Made by a program: the position numbers and the translations under genes. Shown in pieces: positions 8,791 to 18,193 of a stretch of DNA of 64,000 nt (the first letter of the stretch is position 1; each line of letters starts with the position of its first letter). The notes under the pieces were generated by a model. It saw only the letters and a program-made list of their open reading frames with translations. It made no database searches and was not told the DNA's origin. Source of the stretch: Hyphomicrobiales bacterium (GTDB taxonomy: Bacteria > Pseudomonadota > Alphaproteobacteria > Rhizobiales > Rhizobiaceae); the NCBI GenBank assembly GCA_900466605.1, contig UBMU01000006.1, positions 62,001-126,000 on the forward strand, written 5' to 3'.

Positions 8791-9840
8791 TCAGGCCTTC
8801 GGTTCAAATGGTTCCGGCCTGCGAGCGGCTCCCTGCCGCGCAAGCATCCAGCCCGGATACTCGGGCGCCAGCTCGCTGACCTCGTCCAGCTTCCTCAGGT
8901 CGGCCACATCGAGCTTCAACTTGACGGCCGCCAGGTTCTGGTCGAGCTGCTCGACGCGTTTGGCGCCGATGATGACAGTCGTCACGAAAGGTTTCGCGAG
9001 AATGTAGGCAAGCGCGACGGTCGCGACGCTGGTGCCGTGCTTATCGGCGATCTCGCGCATGACAGCAACGCAGGCCCAGGCGCGATCCTTGTCGACCGGT
9101 GGGAAATCGAACGAGGCGCGGCGACCTTCGCCATTGCCAGGCGCTCCCGGCCCGTATTTGCCGGAGAGAAGCCCGCCAGCCAGCGGCGACCAAACCATCA
9201 GGCCGAGTTTCTCCTCCTGCATCATCGGCACGATGTCGCGCTCGAGATCGCGGCCGGCGATCGAATAATATGCTTGCACCGTCTCGAACCGCGCGAAGCC
9301 TCGGCGCTCCGAAATGGCGAGCGCCTTGGCAATACGCCATGCCTGCCAGTTGGAAACGCCGACATAGCGCACGAGACCGCGGGATACGAGGTCGTCCAAG
9401 GCTCGCAACGTTTCGTCGATCGGCGTGACCGGATCGGTGGCGTGGATCTGATAGAGGTCGATATGATCGGTCTGCAGCCGCTTCAGGCTCGCTTCCACTG
9501 AATCCATGATATGGCCGCGCGATGCGCCGCGGTCGTTCGGCTTGTCGCCCATGACGCCGTAGACCTTCGTGGCAATGACTACGTCCTTGCGAGGGACATC
9601 CAGGTTCTTCAGGGCCTGGCCAAGCAACCTTTCGGATTCACCGAAGGAATAGACGTCGGCTGTATCGATGAAGTTCACGCCTGACGCCAGCGACCTCTCG
9701 ACGATCTGATCGGCGGCTTTCTGGTCGACGTCGGCAATAGAACCCCAGAAATTACCCTCGTTGCCGGCACCAAAGGTCATGGTGCCGAGGCAGATTTCGG
9801 AGACGAACAGCCCCGTATTTCCCAGTTGATTGTAACGCAT
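8791..9840 (-). CDS. Aldo/keto reductase
   Basis: A 349-residue NADPH-dependent oxidoreductase of the AKR superfamily, TIM-barrel type. The catalytic tetrad can be placed: Asp and Tyr in FIDTADVYSFGESE, Lys in VIATKVYG, His in LYQIHATDP. The cofactor-binding C-terminal region TTVIIGAKRVEQLDQNLAA is present. It resembles the YajO/general stress protein 69 branch. The ATG at 9840 follows GAGGAA; a start at 9858 has no ribosome site. Substrate unknown; single-gene unit divergent from the HAD gene. Confidence 0.9.
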   Translation of the reverse strand: MRYNQLGNTGLFVSEICLGTMTFGAGNEGNFWGSIADVDQKAADQIVERSLASGVNFIDTADVYSFGESERLLGQALKNLDVPRKDVVIATKVYGVMGDKPNDRGASRGHIMDSVEASLKRLQTDHIDLYQIHATDPVTPIDETLRALDDLVSRGLVRYVGVSNWQAWRIAKALAISERRGFARFETVQAYYSIAGRDLERDIVPMMQEEKLGLMVWSPLAGGLLSGKYGPGAPGNGEGRRASFDFPPVDKDRAWACVAVMREIADKHGTSVATVALAYILAKPFVTTVIIGAKRVEQLDQNLAAVKLKLDVADLRKLDEVSELAPEYPGWMLARQGAARRPEPFEPKA

Positions 9841-10075
9841 GATCGAAGATTTCCTCATGACGACCGCGGGTAGTGCCTGCGGACAGATGAATTCATTTTA
9901 TGACTATTGGCCTGCTCGTGACAGGAACTGCCGAAATGCGGCTGCGCGAAAGGCACTAACGATGTAAGGCGAAGCGGTGGCATTTCAACATGCCGAGCGC
10001 CGGTCCAACGCTCGACATACCCTTGTTTCGCGCCAAGCCTTCAATAAATCTATCCTAGTGACTCGGAGACGACCG

Positions 10076-10780
10076 ATGACCACCCACGCGCTGACGACCA
10101 TCGGCTTCGATGCCGACGACACTCTCTGGCAGAACGAGCAATATTACCGGCTTACGGAAGCGCATTTCACCGAGCTTTTGGCGGATTTTGCGGACGGCCC
10201 GATGATTTCCGAACGATTGCTGGAAGCAGAGAAGCGCAATCTTCGCCACTACGGCTTCGGCATCAAGGGCTTTACGCTGTCGATGATCGAGACCGCCATC
10301 GAGATCACTGAGGGCAAGGTGCCTGCCCGCGTCATTGCCGGTATTCTCGACACCGGCCGCGACCTGCTTTCCCACCCGGTCGAAACGCTGCCGCATGTGC
10401 AGGAGACGCTGGCGGCGCTCTCCGAAAAATACCTGCTGGTGATGATCACCAAGGGCGACCTGTTCGATCAGGAACGCAAGCTGGCACAATCCGGGCTCGG
10501 CGACTTCTTCCACGCCGTCGAGATCGTCTCCGACAAGACGGCCGTGACGTACCGACGGATCTTCTCCAAGGTCGGCGGCGGCCCGGAACGGGCCATGATG
10601 GTGGGCAATTCGCTGAAATCAGACATTGTCCCGGCAATCGCCGCCGGCAGTTACGGCGTCTTCGTGCCGCATGAGCTCACCTGGATTGTCGAGCACGTAG
10701 AAGAACCGAAGGACGCACCGCGCTTCCGCAAGATCGAGCATCTGGGAGAACTGCGCGGCTTGATCGAAGGTCTTGGCTAA
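10076..10780 (+). CDS. HAD-superfamily hydrolase
   Basis: A 234-residue phosphatase-like protein. Motif I is GFDADDTLW near the N-terminus (DxDxT with Asp nucleophile), motif II is the Thr in VMITKGD, and the C-terminal motif is MMVGNSLKSDIVPAIAAGSYGVFVP. A helical cap lies between (residues about 20-90). Typical members dephosphorylate small metabolites. The ATG at 10076 is chosen from GGAG upstream and because the hydrophobic first strand starts right after it. Substrate unknown. Converges with the next gene with only six bases between. Confidence 0.85.
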   Translation: MTTHALTTIGFDADDTLWQNEQYYRLTEAHFTELLADFADGPMISERLLEAEKRNLRHYGFGIKGFTLSMIETAIEITEGKVPARVIAGILDTGRDLLSHPVETLPHVQETLAALSEKYLLVMITKGDLFDQERKLAQSGLGDFFHAVEIVSDKTAVTYRRIFSKVGGGPERAMMVGNSLKSDIVPAIAAGSYGVFVPHELTWIVEHVEEPKDAPRFRKIEHLGELRGLIEGLG

Positions 10781-10786
10781 CTGTTG

Positions 10787-11266
10787 CTACTGCCTTGAAG
10801 GGAAGAGCGGCGACGGCGATTGCTTCTCGACAGGAGCTGTCGGTGGCGGCGCTGTTGCCTGAGGCTCGACAAGAATGCTGTAGGGTGCACCAAGGCCACG
10901 GCGCGGCGATACTTTCGAATAGTAAGGCCGCAGCAGCCAGGTCGTGTTGTCCTTTACGGTGATATTGTAGCTGCTGCCGTCCTCGTCGGTGCCGAAGATT
11001 GCCTCTTCGTCAGGTATCGCGAGATCGAAGATCGAGAGGAAGGCGAACTTGCTCTTCGTCGAGAAGCTGATCTTCACATGCTGGCCCGCCTTCACGGGAA
11101 GCGTGTAGACGCGTCCGTTGCCGAATTTCGTCCAGCCCTTGAGCTCCATGGTCGCAGCGGGAAACTGCAGCTTTTCCAGTCGTTCTCCGGGTTGCAGCTC
11201 CGGCGACTGCGCGAATGCCACAGATGCCAACAGGCAGAGGGCGGCGCTAACAGCAAGCCGCTTCAT
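10787..11266 (-). CDS. Secreted hypothetical protein coupled to tag
   Basis: 159 residues with a clear signal peptide (MKRLAVSAALCLLASVAFAQ). The mature part looks like a small beta-sandwich (GRVYTLPVKAGQHVKISF, FAFLSIFDL, TWLLRPYYSKVS) and ends in a proline/threonine-rich tail. It resembles pre-peptidase C-terminal-like or inhibitor-like beta domains, but I cannot assign a family. Its ATG overlaps the tag stop codon by four bases (ATGA), so translation is coupled even though a functional link between a DNA glycosylase and a secreted protein is not obvious. Confidence 0.7.
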   Translation of the reverse strand: MKRLAVSAALCLLASVAFAQSPELQPGERLEKLQFPAATMELKGWTKFGNGRVYTLPVKAGQHVKISFSTKSKFAFLSIFDLAIPDEEAIFGTDEDGSSYNITVKDNTTWLLRPYYSKVSPRRGLGAPYSILVEPQATAPPPTAPVEKQSPSPLFPSRQ

Positions 11267-11892
11267 GGGCGCACCAGCGCATCGCGCATTGCTTCTACCT
11301 CGGTGCGGCAGAAGCAACCTTCGACATGATCGTTCACGAGACCCATTGCCTGCATGAAGGCATAAACTGTGGTCGGGCCGACAAACGTCCAGCCGCGCTT
11401 CTTCAGATTCTTGGAAATGACGACCGATGTCGGCGTCGTCGGGTTGGCCATGATCACCGCGCGATCAACCACCTTTGGCCGTTCGTTGTGACCGGGCTCA
11501 AAGCTCCAGAAATAGCGGGCGAGCGACCCGAACTCCTGCCGCAGCTCGATCGCACGGCCGGCGTTGTTGATTGTCGAAACGATCTTGCCGCGATGGCGCA
11601 CGATGCCGGGATCTGCAAGGCAGCGCGCGATATCGCTGTCGTCGAAGAGCGCCACCTTCTCGAAATCGAAGCCGGCGAAGGCCGCGCGGAAATTCTCACG
11701 CTTGCGCAGAATGGTGAGCCAGGAGAGGCCGGACTGGAACCCTTCCAGGCAAATCTTCTCGAAGAGGCGGATATCGTTTGTTACCGGCCGCCCCCATTCC
11801 TCGTCGTGATATCTGAGATAGTCCGGGAGGTTGGCGTGCCAGTGACAGCGGCCCTTGCCGTCTTCGCCGATGATGATGCCCGTATCGCTCAT
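11263..11892 (-). CDS. tag: DNA-3-methyladenine glycosylase I
   Basis: Removes 3-methyladenine from alkylated DNA in base excision repair. 209 residues, with the zinc-binding residues of the Tag family: Cys in GRCHW, His in RYHDEEWGRPV, and the C-terminal His and Cys in VNDHVEGCFC. The core LFEKICLEGFQSGLSWLTILRKRENFR is highly typical of the family. The ATG at 11892 gives the normal length; the frame extending to 11952 adds an unconserved tail. First gene of a two-gene unit with the secreted hypothetical protein. Confidence 0.95.
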   Translation of the reverse strand: MSDTGIIIGEDGKGRCHWHANLPDYLRYHDEEWGRPVTNDIRLFEKICLEGFQSGLSWLTILRKRENFRAAFAGFDFEKVALFDDSDIARCLADPGIVRHRGKIVSTINNAGRAIELRQEFGSLARYFWSFEPGHNERPKVVDRAVIMANPTTPTSVVISKNLKKRGWTFVGPTTVYAFMQAMGLVNDHVEGCFCRTEVEAMRDALVRP

Positions 11893-12103
11893 GATCCCGC
11901 TTCGCTTTCGTGCTGCGAATCCGGCTTTACCATTTGCAAACTCTGTTTCCAAACCGAACGATAACCCTGACGAAAAGTTTATCCCTCGCTTCTGACTTGA
12001 ATGAATTCAAATTTACCATTCGCTGGCGGGAAGGATGGCAGCTTGAAGGCAGACGGCCGCCGCCGTCCGCGCATTTTCGGCCATTTGTAGAGAGTCCCGT
12101 CCG

Positions 12104-12844
12104 ATGATGAAATCCCTTCTGCTCGCCGCAGCGTTGCTCGGCGTCTTTTCCACGGCCGCGCTCGGCGACGACCGTTACGCGACGCGCCCGCCAGTCGTGC
12201 TGAGCCCAGACCTTGCAGCGCCCTGGATCATGCAGCTCGGCGGCAAGGTTCGTCCCGTTGTCTACCAGCGGCCAGTCGTTGCGCAGCGGGGCCTGTTCTC
12301 GCCTGGCGCATTCCGTCGCGCTCCTGCCGTCAGGACGCAGCCCGTGTCCGCCATTGGTCCCGGCGTTCCGGTCATCCGCCAGCAGCTAGAGCCGCAATTT
12401 CTGCCGCAGATCGTTTCCTACGATACCAAGGAACGGCCCGGTACGATCGTCATCGATACCAACAACCGTTTCCTCTATCTGGTGATGGATGGCGGCAAGG
12501 CGCGGCGTTACGGCGTCGGCGTCGGCAAGCCCGGCTTCGAATGGGCCGGCGCGCACAAGATTACTCGCAAGTCCGAATGGCCGGACTGGACGCCACCGTC
12601 GGAAATGATCGGCCGCGAAGCAGCCAAAGGCCACTATCTTCCAGCGCGTATGGACGGCGGGCCCGAGAACCCGCTCGGCGCGCGCGCCATGTACCTCGGC
12701 TCGACGCTCTATCGCATCCATGGGACCAATGCACCTTGGACCATCGGCAGCGCCGTTTCCTCCGGCTGCATTCGGCTGCGTAATGAAGACGTCGTTGACC
12801 TTTACGAGCGCGTAAAGGTTGGAACCCGCGTCATCGTCATGTAA
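12104..12844 (+). CDS. L,D-transpeptidase (YkuD domain), first of a tandem pair
   Basis: 246 residues with a signal peptide (MKSLLLAAALLGVFSTAALG). The YkuD catalytic domain begins at PGTIVIDTNNRFLYLV and contains the active-site block with His in YRIHGTNAPW and the nucleophilic Cys in SSGCIRLRNEDVVDLY. These periplasmic enzymes make 3-3 peptidoglycan crosslinks or attach proteins to peptidoglycan; polar-growing Rhizobiales encode many of them. Starts at 12104 or the next ATG at 12107. A second paralogue follows immediately. Confidence 0.93.
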   Translation: MMKSLLLAAALLGVFSTAALGDDRYATRPPVVLSPDLAAPWIMQLGGKVRPVVYQRPVVAQRGLFSPGAFRRAPAVRTQPVSAIGPGVPVIRQQLEPQFLPQIVSYDTKERPGTIVIDTNNRFLYLVMDGGKARRYGVGVGKPGFEWAGAHKITRKSEWPDWTPPSEMIGREAAKGHYLPARMDGGPENPLGARAMYLGSTLYRIHGTNAPWTIGSAVSSGCIRLRNEDVVDLYERVKVGTRVIVM

Positions 12845-12924
12845 AGGCTCGTCAATACCAGTGACCTGCCCAGAATAGTTGCAATTAGACATCGCCACGA
12901 CGTCATTCGTCGTCCGATATCTTG

Positions 12925-12959
12925 AATCGGATCGAAGTTCGGGTAGCTTCGATCCGATT
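12925..12959 (+). terminator. Stem-loop between the two L,D-transpeptidase genes
   Basis: A perfect 13-bp stem: AATCGGATCGAAG at 12925-12937 and CTTCGATCCGATT at 12947-12959, nine-base loop, followed by a short T-rich stretch. It lies about ten bases before the ribosome site of the second gene, so it can end the first transcript or attenuate readthrough. Confidence 0.7.
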
Positions 12960-12979
12960 TTGCTTTGAGGGAATCAAAT

Positions 12980-13660
12980 ATGCTGAAATTCGCGACGGCT
13001 CTTGCAGCCGCCGGCCTGCTGGTCTCTTCCATATCCACATCGGTTTCGGCGCAGCCGATTACGCCCGCGCATGATGGTGCACCCGTCGTTCGCGTTGCCG
13101 CGCCGCCGAAGCCTGTCAAGCCGCAGTTCAAACGCCAGCGCGTGCGCCTTGTCACGAATGAGGCGCCCGGCACGATCATCATCGATACCAACAACAAGTT
13201 CCTTTACCTCGTCGAGACCAAGAACCGTGCGACGCGCTACGGCATTGGCGTCGGCCGCGAGGGCTTCGGTTGGTCGGGCGTGGTCAAGATCGGTCGCAAG
13301 GCCGAGTGGCCGGGCTGGACGCCACCGCCGGAAATGCGTGTTCGCGAAGCGGCGAAAGGCCACATCCTCCCGGCCTACCAGGAGGGTGGCGAGGATAATC
13401 CGCTCGGCGCCCGCGCCATGTATCTTTACAAGGGTGGCAACGACACCAGCTTCCGCATCCACGGCACCAACCAGCCTTGGTCGATCGGCCTCAACATGTC
13501 GTCCGGCTGCATCCGCATGATGAACAAGGATGTGATCGACCTCTACGAACGCGCACAGGTTGGCACCAAGGTCATCGTCGTTGGCCCCGGCAACAAGCAG
13601 GGCGAGATCAGCTTTGAAGATCGTGGCATCGACGTGCTGCGGACACTGTTCGGCGGCTGA
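12980..13660 (+). CDS. L,D-transpeptidase (YkuD domain), second of a tandem pair
   Basis: 226 residues, signal peptide through VSAQ, short proline/lysine linker, then the YkuD domain (PGTIIIDTNNKFLYLVE, His in FRIHGTNQPW, catalytic Cys in SSGCIRMMNKDVIDLY). It is a clear paralogue of the upstream gene in the catalytic domain but has a shorter linker and an extra C-terminal tail (GEISFEDRGIDVLRTLF). The start at 12980 follows GAGGG; the frame upstream from TTG at 12965 is less likely. Confidence 0.93.
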   Translation: MLKFATALAAAGLLVSSISTSVSAQPITPAHDGAPVVRVAAPPKPVKPQFKRQRVRLVTNEAPGTIIIDTNNKFLYLVETKNRATRYGIGVGREGFGWSGVVKIGRKAEWPGWTPPPEMRVREAAKGHILPAYQEGGEDNPLGARAMYLYKGGNDTSFRIHGTNQPWSIGLNMSSGCIRMMNKDVIDLYERAQVGTKVIVVGPGNKQGEISFEDRGIDVLRTLFGG

Positions 13661-13671
13661 GCCAAGCAATC

Positions 13672-13693
13672 AGGCGGCCGGCAGCGGCCGCCT
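13672..13693. terminator. Hairpin between converging genes
   Basis: AGGCGGCCG at 13672-13680 pairs exactly with CGGCCGCCT at 13685-13693, loop GCAG. It overlaps the stop codon of the minus-strand gene. No T-run on either side. Confidence 0.5.
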
Positions 13694-14132
13694 ACTTCGA
13701 TCCGCAGCTGACCTTGCCAGTGGCGACAAACGGTTTCGCGCCGCCTTCAATGGCCAGCTCATAGGCGCCCGAGAATGTCGTCATGGATTTTCCGCGCTGA
13801 CCGGCAGTCACAATCAGGCTGAGACCCTGACCATTCGCGGCATCGCCACCGTCATAGAACACCTCCAACCGCAATTCGCCGTCATGTGACCAATGGTGCG
13901 TCAGATTTTCTGACGTGACAGAAATCTTCTGGAGCGCCGGCGGGAGATCGCCGCCCTTCATTGCCAGAGCACCCCGAAAATGATTGAGCTTGTGGCCGCC
14001 GCCAGCCTCGAAACCACTTTCGACGGTGAAGCGCACAGCCTTGTCATCCGCCGAACAGAAAAAGCGCGTGTCTGCGTGGGCGACACTCGCCGCGCCGCAG
14101 AAAATCGTAAGCGCGAGGATCGTGCGATGCAT
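13692..14132 (-). CDS. Secreted hypothetical protein
   Basis: 146 residues with a signal peptide (MHRTILALTIFCGAASVAHAD). Two cysteines, one directly after the signal (RFFCSADD) and one at the C-terminus (GKVSCGSK), could form a disulfide joining the ends of a small beta-rich domain. The sequence between is rich in alternating hydrophobic strands (LRLEVFYDG, LSLIVTAG). I do not recognise a family. Single gene between converging neighbours. Confidence 0.65.
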   Translation of the reverse strand: MHRTILALTIFCGAASVAHADTRFFCSADDKAVRFTVESGFEAGGGHKLNHFRGALAMKGGDLPPALQKISVTSENLTHHWSHDGELRLEVFYDGGDAANGQGLSLIVTAGQRGKSMTTFSGAYELAIEGGAKPFVATGKVSCGSK

Positions 14133-14168
14133 GGCGGGCTCCTGAGATCGCCGGACGATCCGGCGCCG

Positions 14169-15482
14169 CTAAACTAACGGCAAATCCTTTAATTTTTCCG
14201 GTACATCGCCGCCATGGGCCCAATCCAGCAGTTGTACCGTGTGAACGATCGGAACGGCCGTTCCCGTCGCAATCTGCATCATGCAGCCGATGTTGCCGGT
14301 CGCGATGACATCAGGCTTCATCGCCTCGATATTCCTGACTTTTCGGGCCTTCAGGGCATCGGAGATATCCGACTGCATGATGTTGTAGGTACCAGCCGAG
14401 CCGCAACAGAGGTGGCCCTCGGCGGGATCGCGGACATTGAAGCCAGCCGCCTTCAGCAGCTGCTTCGGCGCCGTCGTGATCCTCTGGCCGTGCTGCATCG
14501 AACATGCAGAATGGTAGGCGACGATGATGCCTTTCGGCATTTGCGCGGGGAGCTCAAGCGACGTGAGATACTCCGTGATATCCTTTGCAAGCGACGAGAC
14601 ACGCGCCGCCTTTTCGGCATAGGCAGGGTCAAGCCGCAACATATGCCCGTAGTCCTTGATCGTCGTGCCGCAGCCCGAGGCGGTGATGATGATTGCGTCG
14701 AGCCCACCCTTCTCGATTTCACGCGTCCACACATCGACGTTGGCACGTGCACTACCCAATGCCTGCTCCTCCCGTCCCATATGATGGACGAGCGAGCCGC
14801 AGCAGCTCTCGCCCTCGGGAACGACGACTTCGACGCCGAGCCGCGTGAGCAGCCGGATCGTTGCCTCGTTGATCGCGGGGTCGAGGACCGGCTGCGCGCA
14901 GCCGCTCAGGATCGCCACGCGACCACGCTTCTCGCCGATCGGCGGGTGGTTTGCCGGTGCGACAAAAACGGAGGCAGGAGGAAGGCGGCGCGGCGTCAGC
15001 GCCAGCATCGCAGCAAATGGTTTCAATGCGGGCGCACGCTGCAAGAGGCCAGCGAACGGCCGCCCCACCCACGACAGCTTGAGCGCCAGGCGAAACCGAT
15101 CGGGATACGGCAGAACAGCCGCGAGGATCGCACGCACGAGCCGGTCCATGAAAGGGCGCTTGTAAGTCTTCTCAATATGCGCCCGTGCATGGTCGACGAG
15201 GTGCATGTAGTCTACGCCCGAGGGACAGGTCGTTACGCAGGCCAGACAGGAGAGACAGCGGTCGATATGGGTGACGACCTCGGCGTCTGCTGGGCGACCG
15301 TTTTCCAGCATGTCCTTGATCAGGTAGATGCGCCCGCGAGGACTATCAAGCTCGTTCCCGAGCGTGACATAGGTCGGACAGGTCGCGGTGCAGAAGCCGC
15401 AATGCACGCATTTGCGCAGGATTTTTTCGGATTCGGCAACGTGCGGGTCGGCAAGCTGGGCCGGAGTGAAATTTGTCTGCAT
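14169..15482 (-). CDS. glcF: Glycolate oxidase iron-sulfur subunit
   Basis: 437 residues. Two ferredoxin-type 4Fe-4S motifs near the N-terminus, CVHCGFCTATCP and CLSCLACVTTCP, followed by two cysteine-rich CCG-type domains (ESCCGSLVHH and LCCGSAGTYN) as in heterodisulfide reductase-like subunits. With GlcD and GlcE it oxidises glycolate to glyoxylate at the membrane and passes electrons to the quinone pool. Last gene of glcDEF, four bases after the glcE stop. Confidence 0.95.
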   Translation of the reverse strand: MQTNFTPAQLADPHVAESEKILRKCVHCGFCTATCPTYVTLGNELDSPRGRIYLIKDMLENGRPADAEVVTHIDRCLSCLACVTTCPSGVDYMHLVDHARAHIEKTYKRPFMDRLVRAILAAVLPYPDRFRLALKLSWVGRPFAGLLQRAPALKPFAAMLALTPRRLPPASVFVAPANHPPIGEKRGRVAILSGCAQPVLDPAINEATIRLLTRLGVEVVVPEGESCCGSLVHHMGREEQALGSARANVDVWTREIEKGGLDAIIITASGCGTTIKDYGHMLRLDPAYAEKAARVSSLAKDITEYLTSLELPAQMPKGIIVAYHSACSMQHGQRITTAPKQLLKAAGFNVRDPAEGHLCCGSAGTYNIMQSDISDALKARKVRNIEAMKPDVIATGNIGCMMQIATGTAVPIVHTVQLLDWAHGGDVPEKLKDLPLV

Positions 15483-15486
15483 CGCC

Positions 15487-16692
15487 TCAGGCTCCTGCCA
15501 TCTTCCCGGGATTGAAGATGCCGGCTGGATCGAATTTCAGTTTCAGCCGCTGCGAGAGCAAGGCCACCGCCTCCTGCTGCGGTTGGAAGGAGGCGGTCAT
15601 TGATCGTATCTGTTCGGGTGCGCGAATGAGCGTGGCGTGACCGCCGCCCAGTGCCTTGATGAAACGGCGCAGGAGGTCGGCGTCGGGATCGGCCTCCATC
15701 CGCATCCAGATCAGGCCGCCCTGCCAGTCGTAGAATGCATCGACGCCGGCTTCGAGGCGAAGTGCAGCGACCAGCTGATGGCCGGTGCCCGGGGCAACGG
15801 AAACGCGCCAGACCGGTCGCGCCGTACCGTCGGCATAGGGAGCTACATCGCGGATACCTCGCCAAAGACGCACACTTTCGTCTTTTTCGAGACGCGCGAC
15901 AGATCCGAACGCTCCCATGGCGACCGCGAGCTTGGTTGCCCTTGCATCGACGGAGCCGGGCCGGCCTTCGATGCGCAGGCAGGTGCCCTCACCTTCGGAG
16001 AGCGTGCTGTCGAGAAACTTCCAGGCGACGGTCATCGGCAGATGCGCGGCACCGGAGACTTCAACGGGCAACGCCATCGCCGCCGCCATGGCGTTCGCGG
16101 CTTCGGCATCGTTCAGGCCGGAAATGACGATCGTTGCTTCGGTTCTCGGGCGCGGCGGCACGCGGAAAGTCACCTCGGTCAAGAAGCCCAGCGTGCCATG
16201 CGAGCCCGCCATCAGCTTGACGAGATCGAGCCCGGTCACGTTTTTCATCACGCGACCGCCGGCCTTGATCACCTCGCCCTTGCCATTGACGAAGCTCACG
16301 CCAAGCAGGCTGTCGCGCGCGGCCCCGGCCATGAAACGGCGCGGACCTGAGACATTCGCAGCAAAGACGCCGCCGATCGTCGGCTCGCCTGATGTGCCCA
16401 TGATCGGGCGATGGTCCATGGGCTCGAAGGCCATCATCTGACCATTCTCCGCCAGCGCGGCCTCGATCTCGGCGAGCGGCGTTCCGGAACGGGCGGTCAG
16501 AACCATCTCGCCGGGGTTGTAGGCAGTGATGCCGCTGAGATTGGACGAACGCAGGCGACTTTCCGCGACCACGACATTTCCGAAGCCGGAGCGGGTGTTA
16601 CCACCACAGACTGCCAGCGGCTTTCCTTCCTGCACATGACTGCGGACGATTGCCGCAGCCTCTTCGTCCGTCATAGGCGATAGATCGATCAT
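15487..16692 (-). CDS. glcE: Glycolate oxidase FAD-binding subunit
   Basis: 401 residues with a PCMH-type FAD-binding fold: PLAVCGGNTRSGFGN, PTIGGVFAANVSGPRRFMAGAARD and VMKNVTGLDLVKLMAGSHGTLGFLTEVTFRV. It is the smaller flavin subunit of glycolate oxidase. The ATG overlaps the glcD stop by four bases (ATGA), showing translational coupling. Confidence 0.94.
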   Translation of the reverse strand: MIDLSPMTDEEAAAIVRSHVQEGKPLAVCGGNTRSGFGNVVVAESRLRSSNLSGITAYNPGEMVLTARSGTPLAEIEAALAENGQMMAFEPMDHRPIMGTSGEPTIGGVFAANVSGPRRFMAGAARDSLLGVSFVNGKGEVIKAGGRVMKNVTGLDLVKLMAGSHGTLGFLTEVTFRVPPRPRTEATIVISGLNDAEAANAMAAAMALPVEVSGAAHLPMTVAWKFLDSTLSEGEGTCLRIEGRPGSVDARATKLAVAMGAFGSVARLEKDESVRLWRGIRDVAPYADGTARPVWRVSVAPGTGHQLVAALRLEAGVDAFYDWQGGLIWMRMEADPDADLLRRFIKALGGGHATLIRAPEQIRSMTASFQPQQEAVALLSQRLKLKFDPAGIFNPGKMAGA

Positions 16693-18128
16693 GCGGCTGG
16701 GCGTCCCTCAAGCGGGAAGACCTTGGACGGATTGAGGAGCCATCCCGGATCGAACGCAGCGCGTGCAGCCATCTGCTGTGCGAGATCCGCTTCAGAATAC
16801 TGGTGGCGCATCAGGTCGCGCTTCTCGATTCCGACGCCGTGCTCGCCGGTGAGGCAACCGCCTGCATCGACACAGAGCTTCAGGATCTCCATGCCCGCAG
16901 CCTCGGCGCGGGCCGCATCGTCGGGATCGTTGGCATTGAAGAGGATCAGCGGATGCATGTTGCCATCGCCGGCATGGAACACATTGGCGACGCGAAGCCC
17001 ATAGTGGTCGATGATTTCAGAGGTTTTCTTCAGCACATAAGAAAGCTGGCTGAGCGGCACGGTCCCGTCCATGCAGATATAGTCGGCAATACGGCCCGTT
17101 GCGCCGAAGGCCGACTTGCGGCCCTTCCAGATCAGCGCCGCCTCGGTTGCCGACTGGCATTCACGGACGGTCTTCACGCCATGCCTGCGCGAGATTTCGA
17201 CGATGCTCTTCAGCATGTCGTCCATTTCTGCTTCCGACCCTTCGACCTCCACGATCAACAGGGCGCCGACATCAAGAGGATAGCCAGCCTTGGCAAAGGC
17301 TTCGCAGATTTCGATCGCCGGCTTGTCCATGAATTCGATGGCAACGGGAATGATGCCTGACGCAATGATGTCGGCGACGCACGATCCCGCCTCTTCAGAC
17401 GTATCAAAGCCGAAAAGCACGGGTCGCGCTCCCTCCGGCTTGGCAATAAGGCGGACCGTCGCCTCCGTGACAATGCCGAGCTGGCCTTCATGTCCACAGA
17501 CGAGGCCAAGCAGGTCGTAGCCTGCGGCATCCAGCGCCTTTCCCCCAAGATCTATCACGGTGCCGTCCATGAGGACCATCTTTACGCCGAGCAGGTTGTT
17601 GGTCGTCACCCCGTATTTCAGACAGTGTGCGCCGCCGGAATTCATGCCGATGTTGCCGCCGATCGTACAGGCTAGCTGCGAGCTCGGGTCGGGAGCATAG
17701 AAAAAACCATCTGCGGAGACGGATTCTGAGATATTCAGATTGGTGACGCCGGCTTCGACGACTGCCGCTCGGTTCGGCAGATCGATTTCGAGAATGCGGT
17801 TCATTTTTGAGACGCACAGCACGACGGCATCTTCCTGCGGGATCGCTCCGCCCGAGAGCGACGTTCCCGCGCCGCGCGGCACCACCGGAACACCATAGCG
17901 ATGACAGTATTTCATGACTGCAGCGACTTCCGCAGTCGTACGCGGCAAGGCAACCGCCAGCGGCATCCGGCGATAAGAAACGAAGGCATCCGTCTCGAAC
18001 GGCATCAGCTCACGCGCTTCATGCACCAGGCATTCCGGCGGCAGCAGGTCGATGAGATCAGTGACAATCTGCCGGCGACGGGCGAGCACATCGGCACGCG
18101 GGGCGAGAAACGAAATCGTGTCGGACAT
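16689..18128 (-). CDS. glcD: Glycolate oxidase catalytic subunit
   Basis: 479 residues, FAD-linked oxidase. FAD-binding segment VPRGAGTSLSGGAIP, then CTIGGNIGMNSGGAHCLKYG and the C-terminal GEHGVGIEKRDLM. Oxidises glycolate (or a related 2-hydroxy acid such as D-lactate) to the keto acid. The ATG at 18128 follows GGGAGAGAG; an upstream frame to 18176 is not conserved. First gene of the operon, divergent from a LysR gene that probably controls it. Confidence 0.95.
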   Translation of the reverse strand: MSDTISFLAPRADVLARRRQIVTDLIDLLPPECLVHEARELMPFETDAFVSYRRMPLAVALPRTTAEVAAVMKYCHRYGVPVVPRGAGTSLSGGAIPQEDAVVLCVSKMNRILEIDLPNRAAVVEAGVTNLNISESVSADGFFYAPDPSSQLACTIGGNIGMNSGGAHCLKYGVTTNNLLGVKMVLMDGTVIDLGGKALDAAGYDLLGLVCGHEGQLGIVTEATVRLIAKPEGARPVLFGFDTSEEAGSCVADIIASGIIPVAIEFMDKPAIEICEAFAKAGYPLDVGALLIVEVEGSEAEMDDMLKSIVEISRRHGVKTVRECQSATEAALIWKGRKSAFGATGRIADYICMDGTVPLSQLSYVLKKTSEIIDHYGLRVANVFHAGDGNMHPLILFNANDPDDAARAEAAGMEILKLCVDAGGCLTGEHGVGIEKRDLMRHQYSEADLAQQMAARAAFDPGWLLNPSKVFPLEGRPAA

Positions 18129-18193
18129 GGCTCTCTCCCTTCGCTCGCGACGGCGAAAACCGGACGCATCCTCCACGCTGCCGGCTCAATCGG

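Noticed and set aside
14214..15515. 433-residue plus-strand frame opposite glcF
   Set aside because: Antisense to a gene with two intact 4Fe-4S motifs.
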